A stretch of DNA of 64,000 nucleotides from Synechococcus sp. AG-683-C23 (GTDB taxonomy: Bacteria > Cyanobacteriota > Cyanobacteriia > PCC-6307 > Cyanobiaceae), in contig QCVD01000001.1 of NCBI GenBank assembly GCA_003208835.1, forward strand, positions 62,001 to 126,000. The letters run 5' to 3'. The notes below the pieces were generated by a model. The model saw nothing but the letters and a program-made list of their open reading frames with translations. It had not been told where the DNA came from and did no database searches. Position numbers and translations under genes: made by a program. Of the stretch, positions 45,065 through 53,166 are shown piece by piece; positions within the stretch are counted from its first letter, which is position 1, and each line of letters opens with the position of its first letter.

Positions 45065-45475
45065 CTATATATTTGTGAATCCAGATCGAATATGGTAAGT
45101 CAATTCATAGTTGGTGAGATCGGAAGAACTTACTTTATACAGCGAAAGGAAGGGGTCAAATATATCTACAAGATCTTTATCAAAGCAAGTAGTTAGAAAT
45201 AAAATATCTAACTCTTGGCAAAGCCTAATAATAGGCTCATAAAATTTAAGTTCAAAGCATTCGTGTTTATTAAAAAGCTCTCTCTGTGAAGTGCATGGCT
45301 CACTATCTAGATCCCAATACGACGGCGACTTTGCTGCTGCTAAAGAAGAGGATTTATATGTTTGAAACTTAACAGCGTCAGCACCCGCTGATTTGGCATT
45401 TCTGACCATATCAAGGGCGAGATCAATTGATCCTTCATGATTAACTCCAATCTCAGCTATAAAGAAAACAGACAT
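45065..45475 (-). pseudogene. 3'-truncated NeuB-like synthase remnant
   Basis: The 136-residue frame has the first third of the NeuB barrel, AEIGVNHEGSIDLALDMVRN, AVKFQTYKSS, DILFLTTCFDKDLVDI and KVSSSDLTNYELTYHI, and then ends in six unrelated residues and a stop. The sequence SSSDLTN matches the family's substrate loop, after which about 200 residues should follow. About 100 bases on, the truncated wbpG begins, so one deletion has probably fused the two genes and removed everything between them. It is a pseudogene. Confidence 0.78.
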
Positions 45476-45528
45476 TAGGCTAAAATTAAAATAGGTTTAG
45501 AAATAAAGACCTAAAAATGCTTGAAACT

Positions 45529-47322
45529 CTACAATATGTCTTGGGGCGGGCCATAGTCAACAGCAATACCATTGGAAACCCTTAATATTTTATCGCAATT
45601 TTTCAGAGTACTAGTCCGATGGGCAATATTTATGATAGTTAATCCGCTTTCAAGTTTTTCAATTGCATTCATGACTCGTAATTCTGTGTCACTATCTAGC
45701 GCACTTGTTGCTTCATCGAATACCAAAACATTAGCTTTTTTATATAAAGCACGAGCAACTCCTATTCGCTGACGCTGTCCACCACTAAGTTTAACGCCTT
45801 GCTCACCAACTATTGCATTGTAACCCTTTGGATTATCCTCAATAAATTTGGCAATCTGAGCTTGCTCAGCTGCTTGCTTAACTCGAACAATATTCAATTG
45901 GTGCTTTTGGACTCCAAAAGCAATGTTTTCGGCAATTGAACTATCTGCTAAGTATATGCTCTGTGGTACGTGGGCAATCGATGACCGCCAAGCTGCCAGA
46001 CGCTCCGGATGCGCAGGATCGTGAAGATCAGCTCCATCTACCAAAATTCGCCCAGCTGACGGAACCAACAAACCCATGAGCAAATCCACCATGGTGCTCT
46101 TGCCGCTGCCGGTGCTGCCGACTAGACCGATGCGCTCGCCGCTGCAGATCTCAAAATCCAGCCCATTAAGAACATCAGGCTGATCAGGGCCATAGCAAAA
46201 GCGGACCGCTTCAAAGCGGATGAACTCGCGCAACGGCAGCGGCTCAGCCGAACTAAGCACCAGAGGCAGGGGTTGGTTGAGCATGACCAGCACAGCTTGA
46301 ATCGATACGCTGTAACCTCTTAAAGACGCCCAACCGGCGTAGATCTGCTGCAAAGCAGGTAACAAGCGTTGAGCCCCTAGGGCCAGAGCACCTAGTAAAG
46401 GAATTACGGCAGTTCCACTACCACGTTGCAGAACAAGCATCCCTCCGAGGATTGCTATCCCAACCATGCCCAAGGCCTCAATTGAGAAGCGTGGTGAACC
46501 TGCAATGAAGGTATTTTTGGCTGCAAGTTGGCGTTGAGGTCGATCAGCTTTCTGGTAGATCTGCAGATAGGTGGATTGGCTCCCATCGAGCAGAACATCG
46601 CGAATGGCGCCAAGTCCTTCCTGCAGCGCTTTGATCTGAAGAGTTGAAGCTTCAGAAATTTTTTGCCCATTTATGCGAAGCGCTCGACGCGAGGTGATCG
46701 CCAACAGCCCGTAGGCAGCGCCAAAAAGAGCAGCAGCACCCAATGCAACTGGTGCATCAATGACCAACAACCCCATCAATAGCAGCGCTGCTACCACAGT
46801 TGAGGTGGTGATTTGCAGCAGGGCGTTTAGAGCAGCCACTGTTCGACCAATCTGAATGGTGGTGCCATTAATCACATAGGCGCTATTACGCTGCAAATGA
46901 ACGCTATAGGATTGATAAAGCGTTCGTCGGTAAGCCTCACAGCTCATATCTGAACCGACAGCCGCCGCCAGACGCCCGTTCAGCCACAGATTTGAAAGCC
47001 GGATCAGCGCAGCTAGCACAGATGCTGCTGCAAACCCCAGTGTGGCCGGCAGCAGCAGTTGGCTCGCATCAGATACTCCTAGCAAGACCGATAAATCCTT
47101 GACTAATGGTTGGTCCCAGAGAAGATCCGGGTCGCTCAGCACTGCCAAAAAAGGCAGCACCGCACCAAGCGACAACAGCTCGGCCAGGCCACTGGCGAGC
47201 ATCACAACCAAAAGCAAACCAAGCTGCATTCGGCGACGGCGGCTGAGATGGAACCAGATGCCCAGCAGGAGAGTGAGCGAGGAAGAGGGTGATTGTTGAT
47301 TAGCCAAAACCTGTGTCGTCAA
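45529..47322 (-). CDS. ABC transporter, lipid-linked glycan flippase-like (PglK/MsbA type)
   Basis: The 597-residue half-transporter has a membrane domain (about residues 15-340, six segments) and one nucleotide-binding domain with GLVGSTGSGKSTMVDLLM (Walker A), LSGGQRQRIGVARAL (signature) and VLVFDEATSALDS (Walker B). The order and length fit PglK/WlaB-like flippases, which turn lipid-linked oligosaccharides across the inner membrane. The start is a TTG at 47320-47322; the first ATG is at residue 32. Composition changes abruptly: the 5' three-quarters is GC-rich like fcl/gmd, the last 400 bases (about 45530-45950) are AT-rich like the island. No MATE-type Wzx is visible in the window. Confidence 0.88.
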   Translation of the reverse strand: MTTQVLANQQSPSSSLTLLLGIWFHLSRRRRMQLGLLLVVMLASGLAELLSLGAVLPFLAVLSDPDLLWDQPLVKDLSVLLGVSDASQLLLPATLGFAAASVLAALIRLSNLWLNGRLAAAVGSDMSCEAYRRTLYQSYSVHLQRNSAYVINGTTIQIGRTVAALNALLQITTSTVVAALLLMGLLVIDAPVALGAAALFGAAYGLLAITSRRALRINGQKISEASTLQIKALQEGLGAIRDVLLDGSQSTYLQIYQKADRPQRQLAAKNTFIAGSPRFSIEALGMVGIAILGGMLVLQRGSGTAVIPLLGALALGAQRLLPALQQIYAGWASLRGYSVSIQAVLVMLNQPLPLVLSSAEPLPLREFIRFEAVRFCYGPDQPDVLNGLDFEICSGERIGLVGSTGSGKSTMVDLLMGLLVPSAGRILVDGADLHDPAHPERLAAWRSSIAHVPQSIYLADSSIAENIAFGVQKHQLNIVRVKQAAEQAQIAKFIEDNPKGYNAIVGEQGVKLSGGQRQRIGVARALYKKANVLVFDEATSALDSDTELRVMNAIEKLESGLTIINIAHRTSTLKNCDKILRVSNGIAVDYGPPQDIL

Positions 47323-47357
47323 ATCGCTACGAAACTGAGAACTAAGGCAGGCATGTC

Positions 47358-48329
47358 CTAAAGACGTACAAGCTCCTTGCTTAGCTGCTCGCGGAACATC
47401 ATCACAGTGCTAGCCAGGCCTTCCGCCAAAGGAATCCGTGCCCTCCAGCCGAGGGTGGCCAGGCGGCTTACGTCCAGTTGTTTCTTGGGGGTGCCATCGG
47501 GTTTGCTGGTATCCCAATGGATCATTCCTGTGAAACCGGTAGCGCTTGCCACGCCTTGAGAGAGCTCACGGATACTCAGGTCAATGCCTGTTCCCACGTT
47601 CAGAAAAGCAAGCTCATCTAGTGAGGGTTTCCAGTGCTCCAAGGCAAATAAGCAGGCATCACCGAGATCATCCACATGCAGAAACTCGCGCAGAGGTGAA
47701 CCTGTGCCCCAGCAGCTCACGGTTGGGGCTTTGGATTCGGCAGCTTCATGAAAGCGACGAATCAAGGCCGGCAACACATGGCTGTTGGTGGGGTGATAAT
47801 TGTCGCCTGGGCCATACAGATTTGTGGGCATCAGGCTTATCGCATCGAAGCCGTTCTGCTGGCGAAGGGCTTCGCAGAGCTTGATACCAGCAATCTTGGC
47901 AATCGCGTACCACTCATTCGTGGGTTCAAGCGCTCCAGTGAGCAGTGCTTCTTCCCGGATCGGCTGCTCGGCAAACTTCGGATAGATGCAACTGCTGCCC
48001 AGAAACAACAGCCGCCGCACCCCAGAGCGCCAAGCGGTTTCAATTACATGGGTCTGGATCTTGAGGTTCTCCAGCAGAAAATCCGCCGGGTAGCTGCTGT
48101 TAGCCGCAATTCCACCCACCTTTGCGGCGGCGAGCACAACCACCGTGGGTTGATGCTTGGTGAACCAAGCTTCCACCGCAGAGCCATCGAGCAGGTCGAG
48201 CTCAGATCGGCTGGCGGTGAGCAGCTGGTGGAAGCCGGCGCGCTCGAGGGCGCGGCAGATCGCGCTGCCGGCCATGCCGCGGTGGCCAGCCACGTAAATG
48301 CGGTCGGCTGGAGTGATCAAAGCAGTCAC
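47358..48329 (-). CDS. fcl: GDP-L-fucose synthase
   Basis: The 323-residue SDR has [18 protein letters not shown] (NADP site), [28 protein letters not shown] (catalytic YxxxK), [14 protein letters not shown] and [14 protein letters not shown], all typical of Fcl/WcaG. It performs the epimerase-reductase step from GDP-4-keto-6-deoxymannose to GDP-L-fucose. It overlaps gmd by four bases (ATGA at 48326-48329), which forms the classic gmd-fcl pair and gives the donor for a fucose-containing glycan. GC-rich core-type codon use. Confidence 0.95.
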   Translation of the reverse strand: MTALITPADRIYVAGHRGMAGSAICRALERAGFHQLLTASRSELDLLDGSAVEAWFTKHQPTVVVLAAAKVGGIAANSSYPADFLLENLKIQTHVIETAWRSGVRRLLFLGSSCIYPKFAEQPIREEALLTGALEPTNEWYAIAKIAGIKLCEALRQQNGFDAISLMPTNLYGPGDNYHPTNSHVLPALIRRFHEAAESKAPTVSCWGTGSPLREFLHVDDLGDACLFALEHWKPSLDELAFLNVGTGIDLSIRELSQGVASATGFTGMIHWDTSKPDGTPKKQLDVSRLATLGWRARIPLAEGLASTVMMFREQLSKELVRL

Positions 48330-49486
48330 GCAGCGCCCCCCGCTGTTTTGGTCGCTTCAGTATTCGTCGGTGGATTCTCCATCGACCCAACCACCATGAA
48401 GCCCTTTTGTTTCAAGTAAGCCTCTTTCTTGGCGTCGTCCCGGTCAGCGGCCACCATCTCCGCCACCAGATCCTCCAGGGTGGTGGTGGGTGTCCAACCC
48501 AGCTTCTCTTTGGCCCTGGTGGGATCACCCAGCAGCGTTTCCACCTCCGCCGGGCGGAAGTAGCGCGGGTCGATGCGCACCACCACATCGCCAGTGTCGG
48601 CACGGCTGCCGGTTTCCTGGAGGCCTTCTCCCTGCCACTGGATGCCGCCCCAGCCCAACTCGGAGGCGGCGAGTTCGATGAAACGCCGTACCGATTCCTG
48701 GCGGCCGGTTGCGATCACGAAATCTTCCGGAGTGCCCTTTTGCTGGAGCATGCGCCACTGCATCTCCACGTAGTCGCGGGCGTGGCCCCAATCGCGCAAC
48801 GAATCAAGGTTGCCCATGAACAGGCATTGCTCCAACCCCGCATCGATCCGCGCCAGGCCGCGGGTGATCTTGCGGGTCACGAAGGTTTCACCGCGGCGCG
48901 GACTCTCGTGGTTGAAAAGGATGCCGTTGCAGGCATACATCCCGTAGGCCTCGCGGTAATTCACCGTGATCCAATAGGCGTAGAGCTTCGCCACGCCGTA
49001 GGGGCTGCGTGGATAGAAGGGAGTGAATTCCTTCTGAGGCACCTCCTGGACCAAGCCGTAGAGCTCGCTGGTGCTGGCCTGATAGATGCGTGTTTTAGAT
49101 GTGAGGCCAAGCATCCTCACCGCTTCAAGGATGCGCAGAGTGCCGAGGGCGTCAGAATTGGCGGTGTATTCAGGCGCCTCGAAGCTCACGGCCACATGGC
49201 TCTGGGCCCCGAGGTTGTAGATCTCATCGGGCTGCACCTGCTGGATAATCCGAATTAGGTTGGTGCTGTCGGTGAGGTCGCCGTAGTGCAGCACTAGGCG
49301 GGGATCGCTTTCGTGTGGATCCTGGTAAAGGTGATCGATCCGGGTGGTGTTGAAGCTGCTGGCTCGGCGCTTGATCCCATGCACTACATATCCCTTCTCA
49401 AGCAAGAGCTCCGCTAGGTAGCTACCATCCTGGCCGGTAATGCCAGTAATCAAGGCGATTGTGGTGGAGGTTAAAGAAGGAGGCAT
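48326..49486 (-). CDS. gmd: GDP-mannose 4,6-dehydratase
   Basis: The 386-residue SDR has [64 protein letters not shown] (YxxxK), [17 protein letters not shown] and a C-terminal sugar-binding region. These are complete Gmd signatures. It converts GDP-D-mannose to GDP-4-keto-6-deoxymannose, the substrate of Fcl in the next gene. Its start faces galE across a 168-base divergent region. The C-terminus is slightly extended ([10 protein letters not shown]...), with no known role. Confidence 0.96.
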   Translation of the reverse strand: MPPSLTSTTIALITGITGQDGSYLAELLLEKGYVVHGIKRRASSFNTTRIDHLYQDPHESDPRLVLHYGDLTDSTNLIRIIQQVQPDEIYNLGAQSHVAVSFEAPEYTANSDALGTLRILEAVRMLGLTSKTRIYQASTSELYGLVQEVPQKEFTPFYPRSPYGVAKLYAYWITVNYREAYGMYACNGILFNHESPRRGETFVTRKITRGLARIDAGLEQCLFMGNLDSLRDWGHARDYVEMQWRMLQQKGTPEDFVIATGRQESVRRFIELAASELGWGGIQWQGEGLQETGSRADTGDVVVRIDPRYFRPAEVETLLGDPTRAKEKLGWTPTTTLEDLVAEMVAADRDDAKKEAYLKQKGFMVVGSMENPPTNTEATKTAGGAA

Positions 49487-49654
49487 TTTGTTTCATAACG
49501 ACGTGCAGGCAGATCGATTCTTCCTGCTGTCACAGCGGACGGGAGCGTTGCTCAACCGTCTCTACTGCCACCTGGTCCGATAGGAGTTTGCCATGTGACT
49601 CGGTTCTGCTCACCAGCGCATTGGATGATGGGGTGACACTGCCTGACCAACCCA

Positions 49655-50692
49655 TTGGCAAAGCTGCTGATTACAGGTGGGGCAGGATTCGTCGGCAGCC
49701 ATACCGCGCTGGTGCTGCTGGAGGCGGGCCACGAGCTGCTGGTGTTCGACGATTTCAGCAACAGCAGCCCGATCGCGCTTGACCGTGTGCGCGAGCTCGC
49801 TGGGCCTGCGGCCGCACCTCGGTTGCAACAGATGCAAGGCGACATCCGCAACCCCAAGGATCTTGAGCAAGCCTTCACCAAGGCGCCGTCTGGGATTGAT
49901 GCGGTGATCCATTTCGCTGGCCTCAAGGCTGTGGGGGAGTCGGTGCAGCACCCCATGCACTACTGGGATGTGAATGTGAATGGCAGCCGCTGCCTTCTGG
50001 AGGCCATGCAGACCCATGGCTGCCACACCCTTGTGTTCAGCAGCAGCGCGTCGCTCTATGGATATCCAGAAGCCGTACCGATCCCGGAGACAGCTCCCAT
50101 CGCTCCGATCAACCCTTACGGGCACACCAAGGCCGCTGTGGAGCAGATGCTATCCGACCTACACGCCAGTTCCCCGGACTCCTGGCGGATCGATTGCCTG
50201 CGCTATTTCAACCCGGTTGGCGCCCATCCGTCCGGCCGCATCGGAGAAAACCCGCTGGGCATCCCCAACAACCTCTACCCCTTCGTGAGTCAGGTGGCCG
50301 TCGGCCGCAAATCACAACTCCAGGTGTTCGGCGGAGACTGGCCCACTTCCGACGGGACGGGCGTACGTGACTACATCCACGTGATGGATCTCGCTGACGG
50401 CCACCTTGCCGCCCTGGACTGCCTGCTGGCGGAGGAACCGCAGCTGCTCACCCTCAATCTCGGCAGCGGCCAGGGACAGTCAGTCTTGGAGATGGTGCAG
50501 GCAATGGAAGCCGCCAGCGGCTGTTCCATCCCCTACGCGATCACCGACCGTCGGCCTGGCGATGCCGCAATCAGCGTCGCTGATCCCAGCAAAGCCGCTC
50601 AGCGCCTGGGCTGGCGAACCCAGCGCGGCCTCAAAGAAATCTGCCGCGACGGCTGGGCCTGGCAGCAGCAGAACCCAGATGGGTACACCTGA
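49655..50692 (+). CDS. galE: UDP-glucose 4-epimerase
   Basis: The 345-residue SDR has KLLITGGAGFVGSHTALVLL, VFDDFSNSS, HFAGLKAVGESVQHPMHYWD, FSSSASLYGYP, NPYGHTKAAVEQML (YxxxK), LRYFNPVGAHPSGRIGE and GTGVRDYIHVMDLADGHLAA, a textbook GalE. It interconverts UDP-glucose and UDP-galactose. The start is a TTG at 49655-49657, since no ATG or GTG precedes the Rossmann strand in frame before an upstream stop at 49634. Divergent from gmd. GC-rich. Confidence 0.95.
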   Translation: MAKLLITGGAGFVGSHTALVLLEAGHELLVFDDFSNSSPIALDRVRELAGPAAAPRLQQMQGDIRNPKDLEQAFTKAPSGIDAVIHFAGLKAVGESVQHPMHYWDVNVNGSRCLLEAMQTHGCHTLVFSSSASLYGYPEAVPIPETAPIAPINPYGHTKAAVEQMLSDLHASSPDSWRIDCLRYFNPVGAHPSGRIGENPLGIPNNLYPFVSQVAVGRKSQLQVFGGDWPTSDGTGVRDYIHVMDLADGHLAALDCLLAEEPQLLTLNLGSGQGQSVLEMVQAMEAASGCSIPYAITDRRPGDAAISVADPSKAAQRLGWRTQRGLKEICRDGWAWQQQNPDGYT

Positions 50693-51033
50693 CCGAAGAG
50701 TTGGTATTGATCGGGCAGAAAAAGTTCTAGATCTGAAGCAGCTATCCAGGCTTCCAAGGCCACTCAAGTCATGTTGTTTATTTAGGGTGCTACCGGATGT
50801 GCTTGTGGAGCAGTAGATCTGGACTTGGTTGTCCGTGGCGGTAGCTAATACATCCGCCAGCTCGCCCAGGAAGAGCGGCTCGAGCAGGACATCAGGATGC
50901 TTTAAGGGGCCAAGGGCACTCAAACGGCCTGGAATGCGCTGCTCCGGAGTCGGCTCCAAGGGCATCAGACGTAGCCAGGGGCTGACACCACCATCAAGCT
51001 CTCCGACACAAGCCCTTCACTTCGTGAGCACAA
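50693..51033. other. Stretch between galE and the toxin-antitoxin pair
   Basis: About 340 bases without a confident gene. A plus frame at about 50846-50900 reads YIRQLAQEERLEQDIRML before a stop and may be a relic; the minus ORF 50480-50965 overlaps galE and is likely a shadow. No terminator hairpin with a T-run was noticed after galE. Confidence 0.35.
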
Positions 51034-51069
51034 CGTTTAACCGCTTAACTGTTAAACAAATCGTTTAAC
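51034..51069 (+). promoter_or_regulatory. Inverted/direct GTTTAAC repeats: candidate MazEF operator
   Basis: CGTTTAAC (51034-51041), GTTAAAC (51051-51057) and CGTTTAAC (51062-51069) form inverted and direct half-sites just upstream of the antitoxin ATG at 51081. Ribbon-helix-helix antitoxins autoregulate through such repeats, so this is a plausible autoregulatory operator. Confidence 0.6.
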
Positions 51070-51080
51070 GCCTTCTTGTT

Positions 51081-51308
51081 ATGGCGATTGGGATACGGCT
51101 AGAGCCAGAGCTCGAACAGCAGCTTGAACGCCTGGCTCAAAGCCTGGGCAAAACGCGCAGCGCTTGCGTAAGGGAGGCCATTGCCAATTATCTATCCCGC
51201 GTTGATGGAGACGAGGAGGCAAAGCGCCAATCCAGCTTGATCGCAGCCAGCAGCAGCACTCAGCAGTGGAGCGAGCCACTCCCCGACTGGGACGACTGGA
51301 CAGCATGA
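51081..51308 (+). CDS. Ribbon-helix-helix antitoxin (partner of MazF-like toxin)
   Basis: The 75-residue protein begins AIGIRLEPELEQQLERLAQS then GKTRSACVREAIANYLSRVD, which is the beta-strand plus two-helix layout of an RHH (CopG/RelB-like) DNA-binding domain. The acidic, Trp-rich tail (WSEPLPDWDDWTA) would wrap the toxin. It precedes the toxin gene with a 4-base ATGA overlap, as is usual for type II pairs, and the GTTTAAC repeats upstream suit autoregulation. GC-rich. Confidence 0.85.
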   Translation: MAIGIRLEPELEQQLERLAQSLGKTRSACVREAIANYLSRVDGDEEAKRQSSLIAASSSTQQWSEPLPDWDDWTA

Positions 51309-51649
51309 GTTCTCTCCAAATCCAAAGAGGTGAGGTCATCACGGTGGCCAGCCCTGGTGCGTACTCCGGCAAACCCAGACCAGCTGTTGTCGTACAGGCG
51401 CATCGTTGGCTAGAAGCTCATCCCAGCATCACGCTGTGTCCACTCACCAGCACCCTGATCGAGGCACCTTTGGTGCGAATCATTGTTGAGCCCAGCGCCA
51501 TGAATGGACTACGCAAACGATCCCAGCTGATGGTCGACAAGCTCTTCACGGTTCCAATCGGCGACATCGGCAGCTCGATTGGCTGTCTTGAAACAACCGT
51601 GATGGCAGAACTTGATCTGGCGCTCAGAGACTGGCTTGCCCTCCATTAA
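51305..51649 (+). CDS. MazF/PemK-family toxin (mRNA interferase)
   Basis: I start at the ATG at 51305-51307, which overlaps the antitoxin stop; the track's earlier start is out of register with the family. The 114-residue protein has IQRGEVITVASPGAYSGKPR and PAVVVQAHRW (family P-loop-like 'G.vw.v..p...GkpRPavVvq'), then SITLCPLTSTL and LRKRSQLMVDKLFTVP ending in IGCLETTVMAELDLAL. This is the MazF/CcdB fold order. It cleaves mRNA when free from antitoxin. A stabilising role for the glycan locus is possible but inferred. Confidence 0.85.
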   Translation: MSSLQIQRGEVITVASPGAYSGKPRPAVVVQAHRWLEAHPSITLCPLTSTLIEAPLVRIIVEPSAMNGLRKRSQLMVDKLFTVPIGDIGSSIGCLETTVMAELDLALRDWLALH

Positions 51650-51707
51650 GGGCGCTCGCACTGCATAAACGCGTCGCCTACACCTGCGGCACCAGCTCAT
51701 CAGGCAG

Positions 51708-51938
51708 TTAGGCCAACCAACTCTGATCCAACTCAGCAATGGCCTCAAATTCCGGATCCTTATGCAGCAACGTTGCCTGGCTCAAAAGAGCCGTCGCGGC
51801 GATCCAGGCTTCGGCTAAGGAATCAGACGAATGAAACGCGGGGAACGGAGCCACCACACCATCACCGGAAGCAACTGGATCAAACGGTGAACGATAAATC
51901 TCAATCCAATTCCCGGCCTGGTCACCGCCAGCAACCAT
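51708..51938 (-). pseudogene. PIN-domain toxin C-terminal fragment
   Basis: The frame ends SDSLAEAWIAATALLSQATL then LHKDPEFEAIAELDQSWLA, the C-terminal pattern of VapC-like PIN RNases (conserved acidic and 'A.IAATAL...aTLvhkDpeFe'). After the stop the same frame continues LPDELVPQV, so the stop itself may be a mutation. The N-terminal half with the first catalytic Asp is missing; upstream the frame runs into the start region of the Wza gene on the other strand. A remnant of a second toxin system beside MazEF. Confidence 0.6.
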
Positions 51939-51984
51939 ATGAGAAAGAAAAGCCATAAATTCAAATAAATTTTGTAATTCAGGC

Positions 51985-53166
51985 TTGCCCAAAACCAGTT
52001 TCCTATGGGCAATCGCTTCAGGCGCAGCATTAACGCTCCAGCCAGCGATAGTGTTCGCCCAGCAACCATCAAAAGTAGAAAAAGAAATCACTGAGCAAGT
52101 CCAACCCCTGCCACTCGAGCAGCGGGCAAACGTTACTTATGCCGCCTATATACTCGGCCCTGGTGATTCCATCCAAATTGATGTTTTAGATCTACCGGAA
52201 TTAAGCGGTACCTTTTCAATCGGGCCAGATGGCACGATTTACCTTCCCCGGCTACGAGCGCTATATGTTGAAGGACTAACAATTGAAGAGTTACGCTTTT
52301 TTGTAACCGAACAATTACGTGGCTACGTCATTGAGCCTGAGCTCTACGTTAGGCCTATTGGATACCGGCCAATACGCGTTTACATCGGCGGAGAAGTAAA
52401 ACGGCCTGGATATTACACGCTTAGCGGAGCACAATCAGAGAAAAGTAACGATCAAACAGGAAATATTTCTGCTGTTGAAAACAATTCAATGGCTCTTCAA
52501 AACGTCAACAACTCATCATCCATAAGCGGGGGCTCATCTAGTTCAACACTCTTCCCCACGGTCTTCGATGCGATTCGCACAGCACAGGGCATTACTCCAT
52601 ACTCCGACCTCGCAACAGTAGAGGTCACACGCCTAAAGCCACTCAGCAGTGGCGGCGGAAGAATTCGAGCAAAACTAAATTTCTTGTCCTTGATTACTGA
52701 GGGAGATGAAAGTCAAAACATTCGATTATTTGACGGGGATGTGGTGAGTGTCAGCAAAAGCCCTGAGGTGCTTCGCGAGCAACTTCTTAAGGCAGGCCAA
52801 ACTAATTTGACCCCACAGTTTTTGCAGGTCTACGTCAGCGGGCGCGTCGAGCAGCCTGGCGCCGTCACTTTGCCCCAAGGTTCAAGCCTCGTGCAAGCCA
52901 TTGATCTTGCTGGTGGAACAAAAGTGCTTCACGGTAAAGTGGAATTTATACGCTTCACCCGCGAAGGGGAGATTGATCGTCGTATCTTTGGATTGAAAAG
53001 TGATGCCCCCGCCAGTGATTACCGCAATCCGGTATTAATGGCGGGTGATGTAATCCGACTGCGAGAAACCGCCTTAACCAAGTCGTTGGCTGTGATTGAC
53101 GAGATCACAACCCCTGCGGTGGGCGTGTATTCAGTGTTCTCACTTTTCGATGGGTTTAGCAATTGA
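51985..53166 (+). CDS. Polysaccharide export outer-membrane protein (Wza/OPX family)
   Basis: The 393-residue protein has a signal peptide (MPKTSFLWAIASGAAL...VFAQ, cleavage about residue 25), then YILGPGDSIQIDVLDLPELS and FSIGPDGTIYLPRL (Poly_export domain) and two SLBB-type units, IRVYIGGEVKRPGYYTL and LQVYVSGRVEQPGAVTL. It is complete and of the cyanobacterial type. It would form the outer-membrane portal for polysaccharide export. No lipobox Cys is seen. It overlaps the Wzz gene by one base (TGATG). Confidence 0.93.
   Translation: MPKTSFLWAIASGAALTLQPAIVFAQQPSKVEKEITEQVQPLPLEQRANVTYAAYILGPGDSIQIDVLDLPELSGTFSIGPDGTIYLPRLRALYVEGLTIEELRFFVTEQLRGYVIEPELYVRPIGYRPIRVYIGGEVKRPGYYTLSGAQSEKSNDQTGNISAVENNSMALQNVNNSSSISGGSSSSTLFPTVFDAIRTAQGITPYSDLATVEVTRLKPLSSGGGRIRAKLNFLSLITEGDESQNIRLFDGDVVSVSKSPEVLREQLLKAGQTNLTPQFLQVYVSGRVEQPGAVTLPQGSSLVQAIDLAGGTKVLHGKVEFIRFTREGEIDRRIFGLKSDAPASDYRNPVLMAGDVIRLRETALTKSLAVIDEITTPAVGVYSVFSLFDGFSN

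Noticed and set aside
47748-48419. 223-codon plus-strand ORF opposite fcl
   Set aside because: Shadow of fcl and the gmd 3' end; no domain recognised.
48407-49258. 283-codon plus-strand ORF opposite gmd
   Set aside because: It is the antisense of a fully conserved Gmd gene and arises from high GC content; its protein has no family features.
50480-50965. 161-codon minus ORF overlapping galE
   Set aside because: Its left half is antisense to galE; the right half has some protein-like stretches but no start signal or family.
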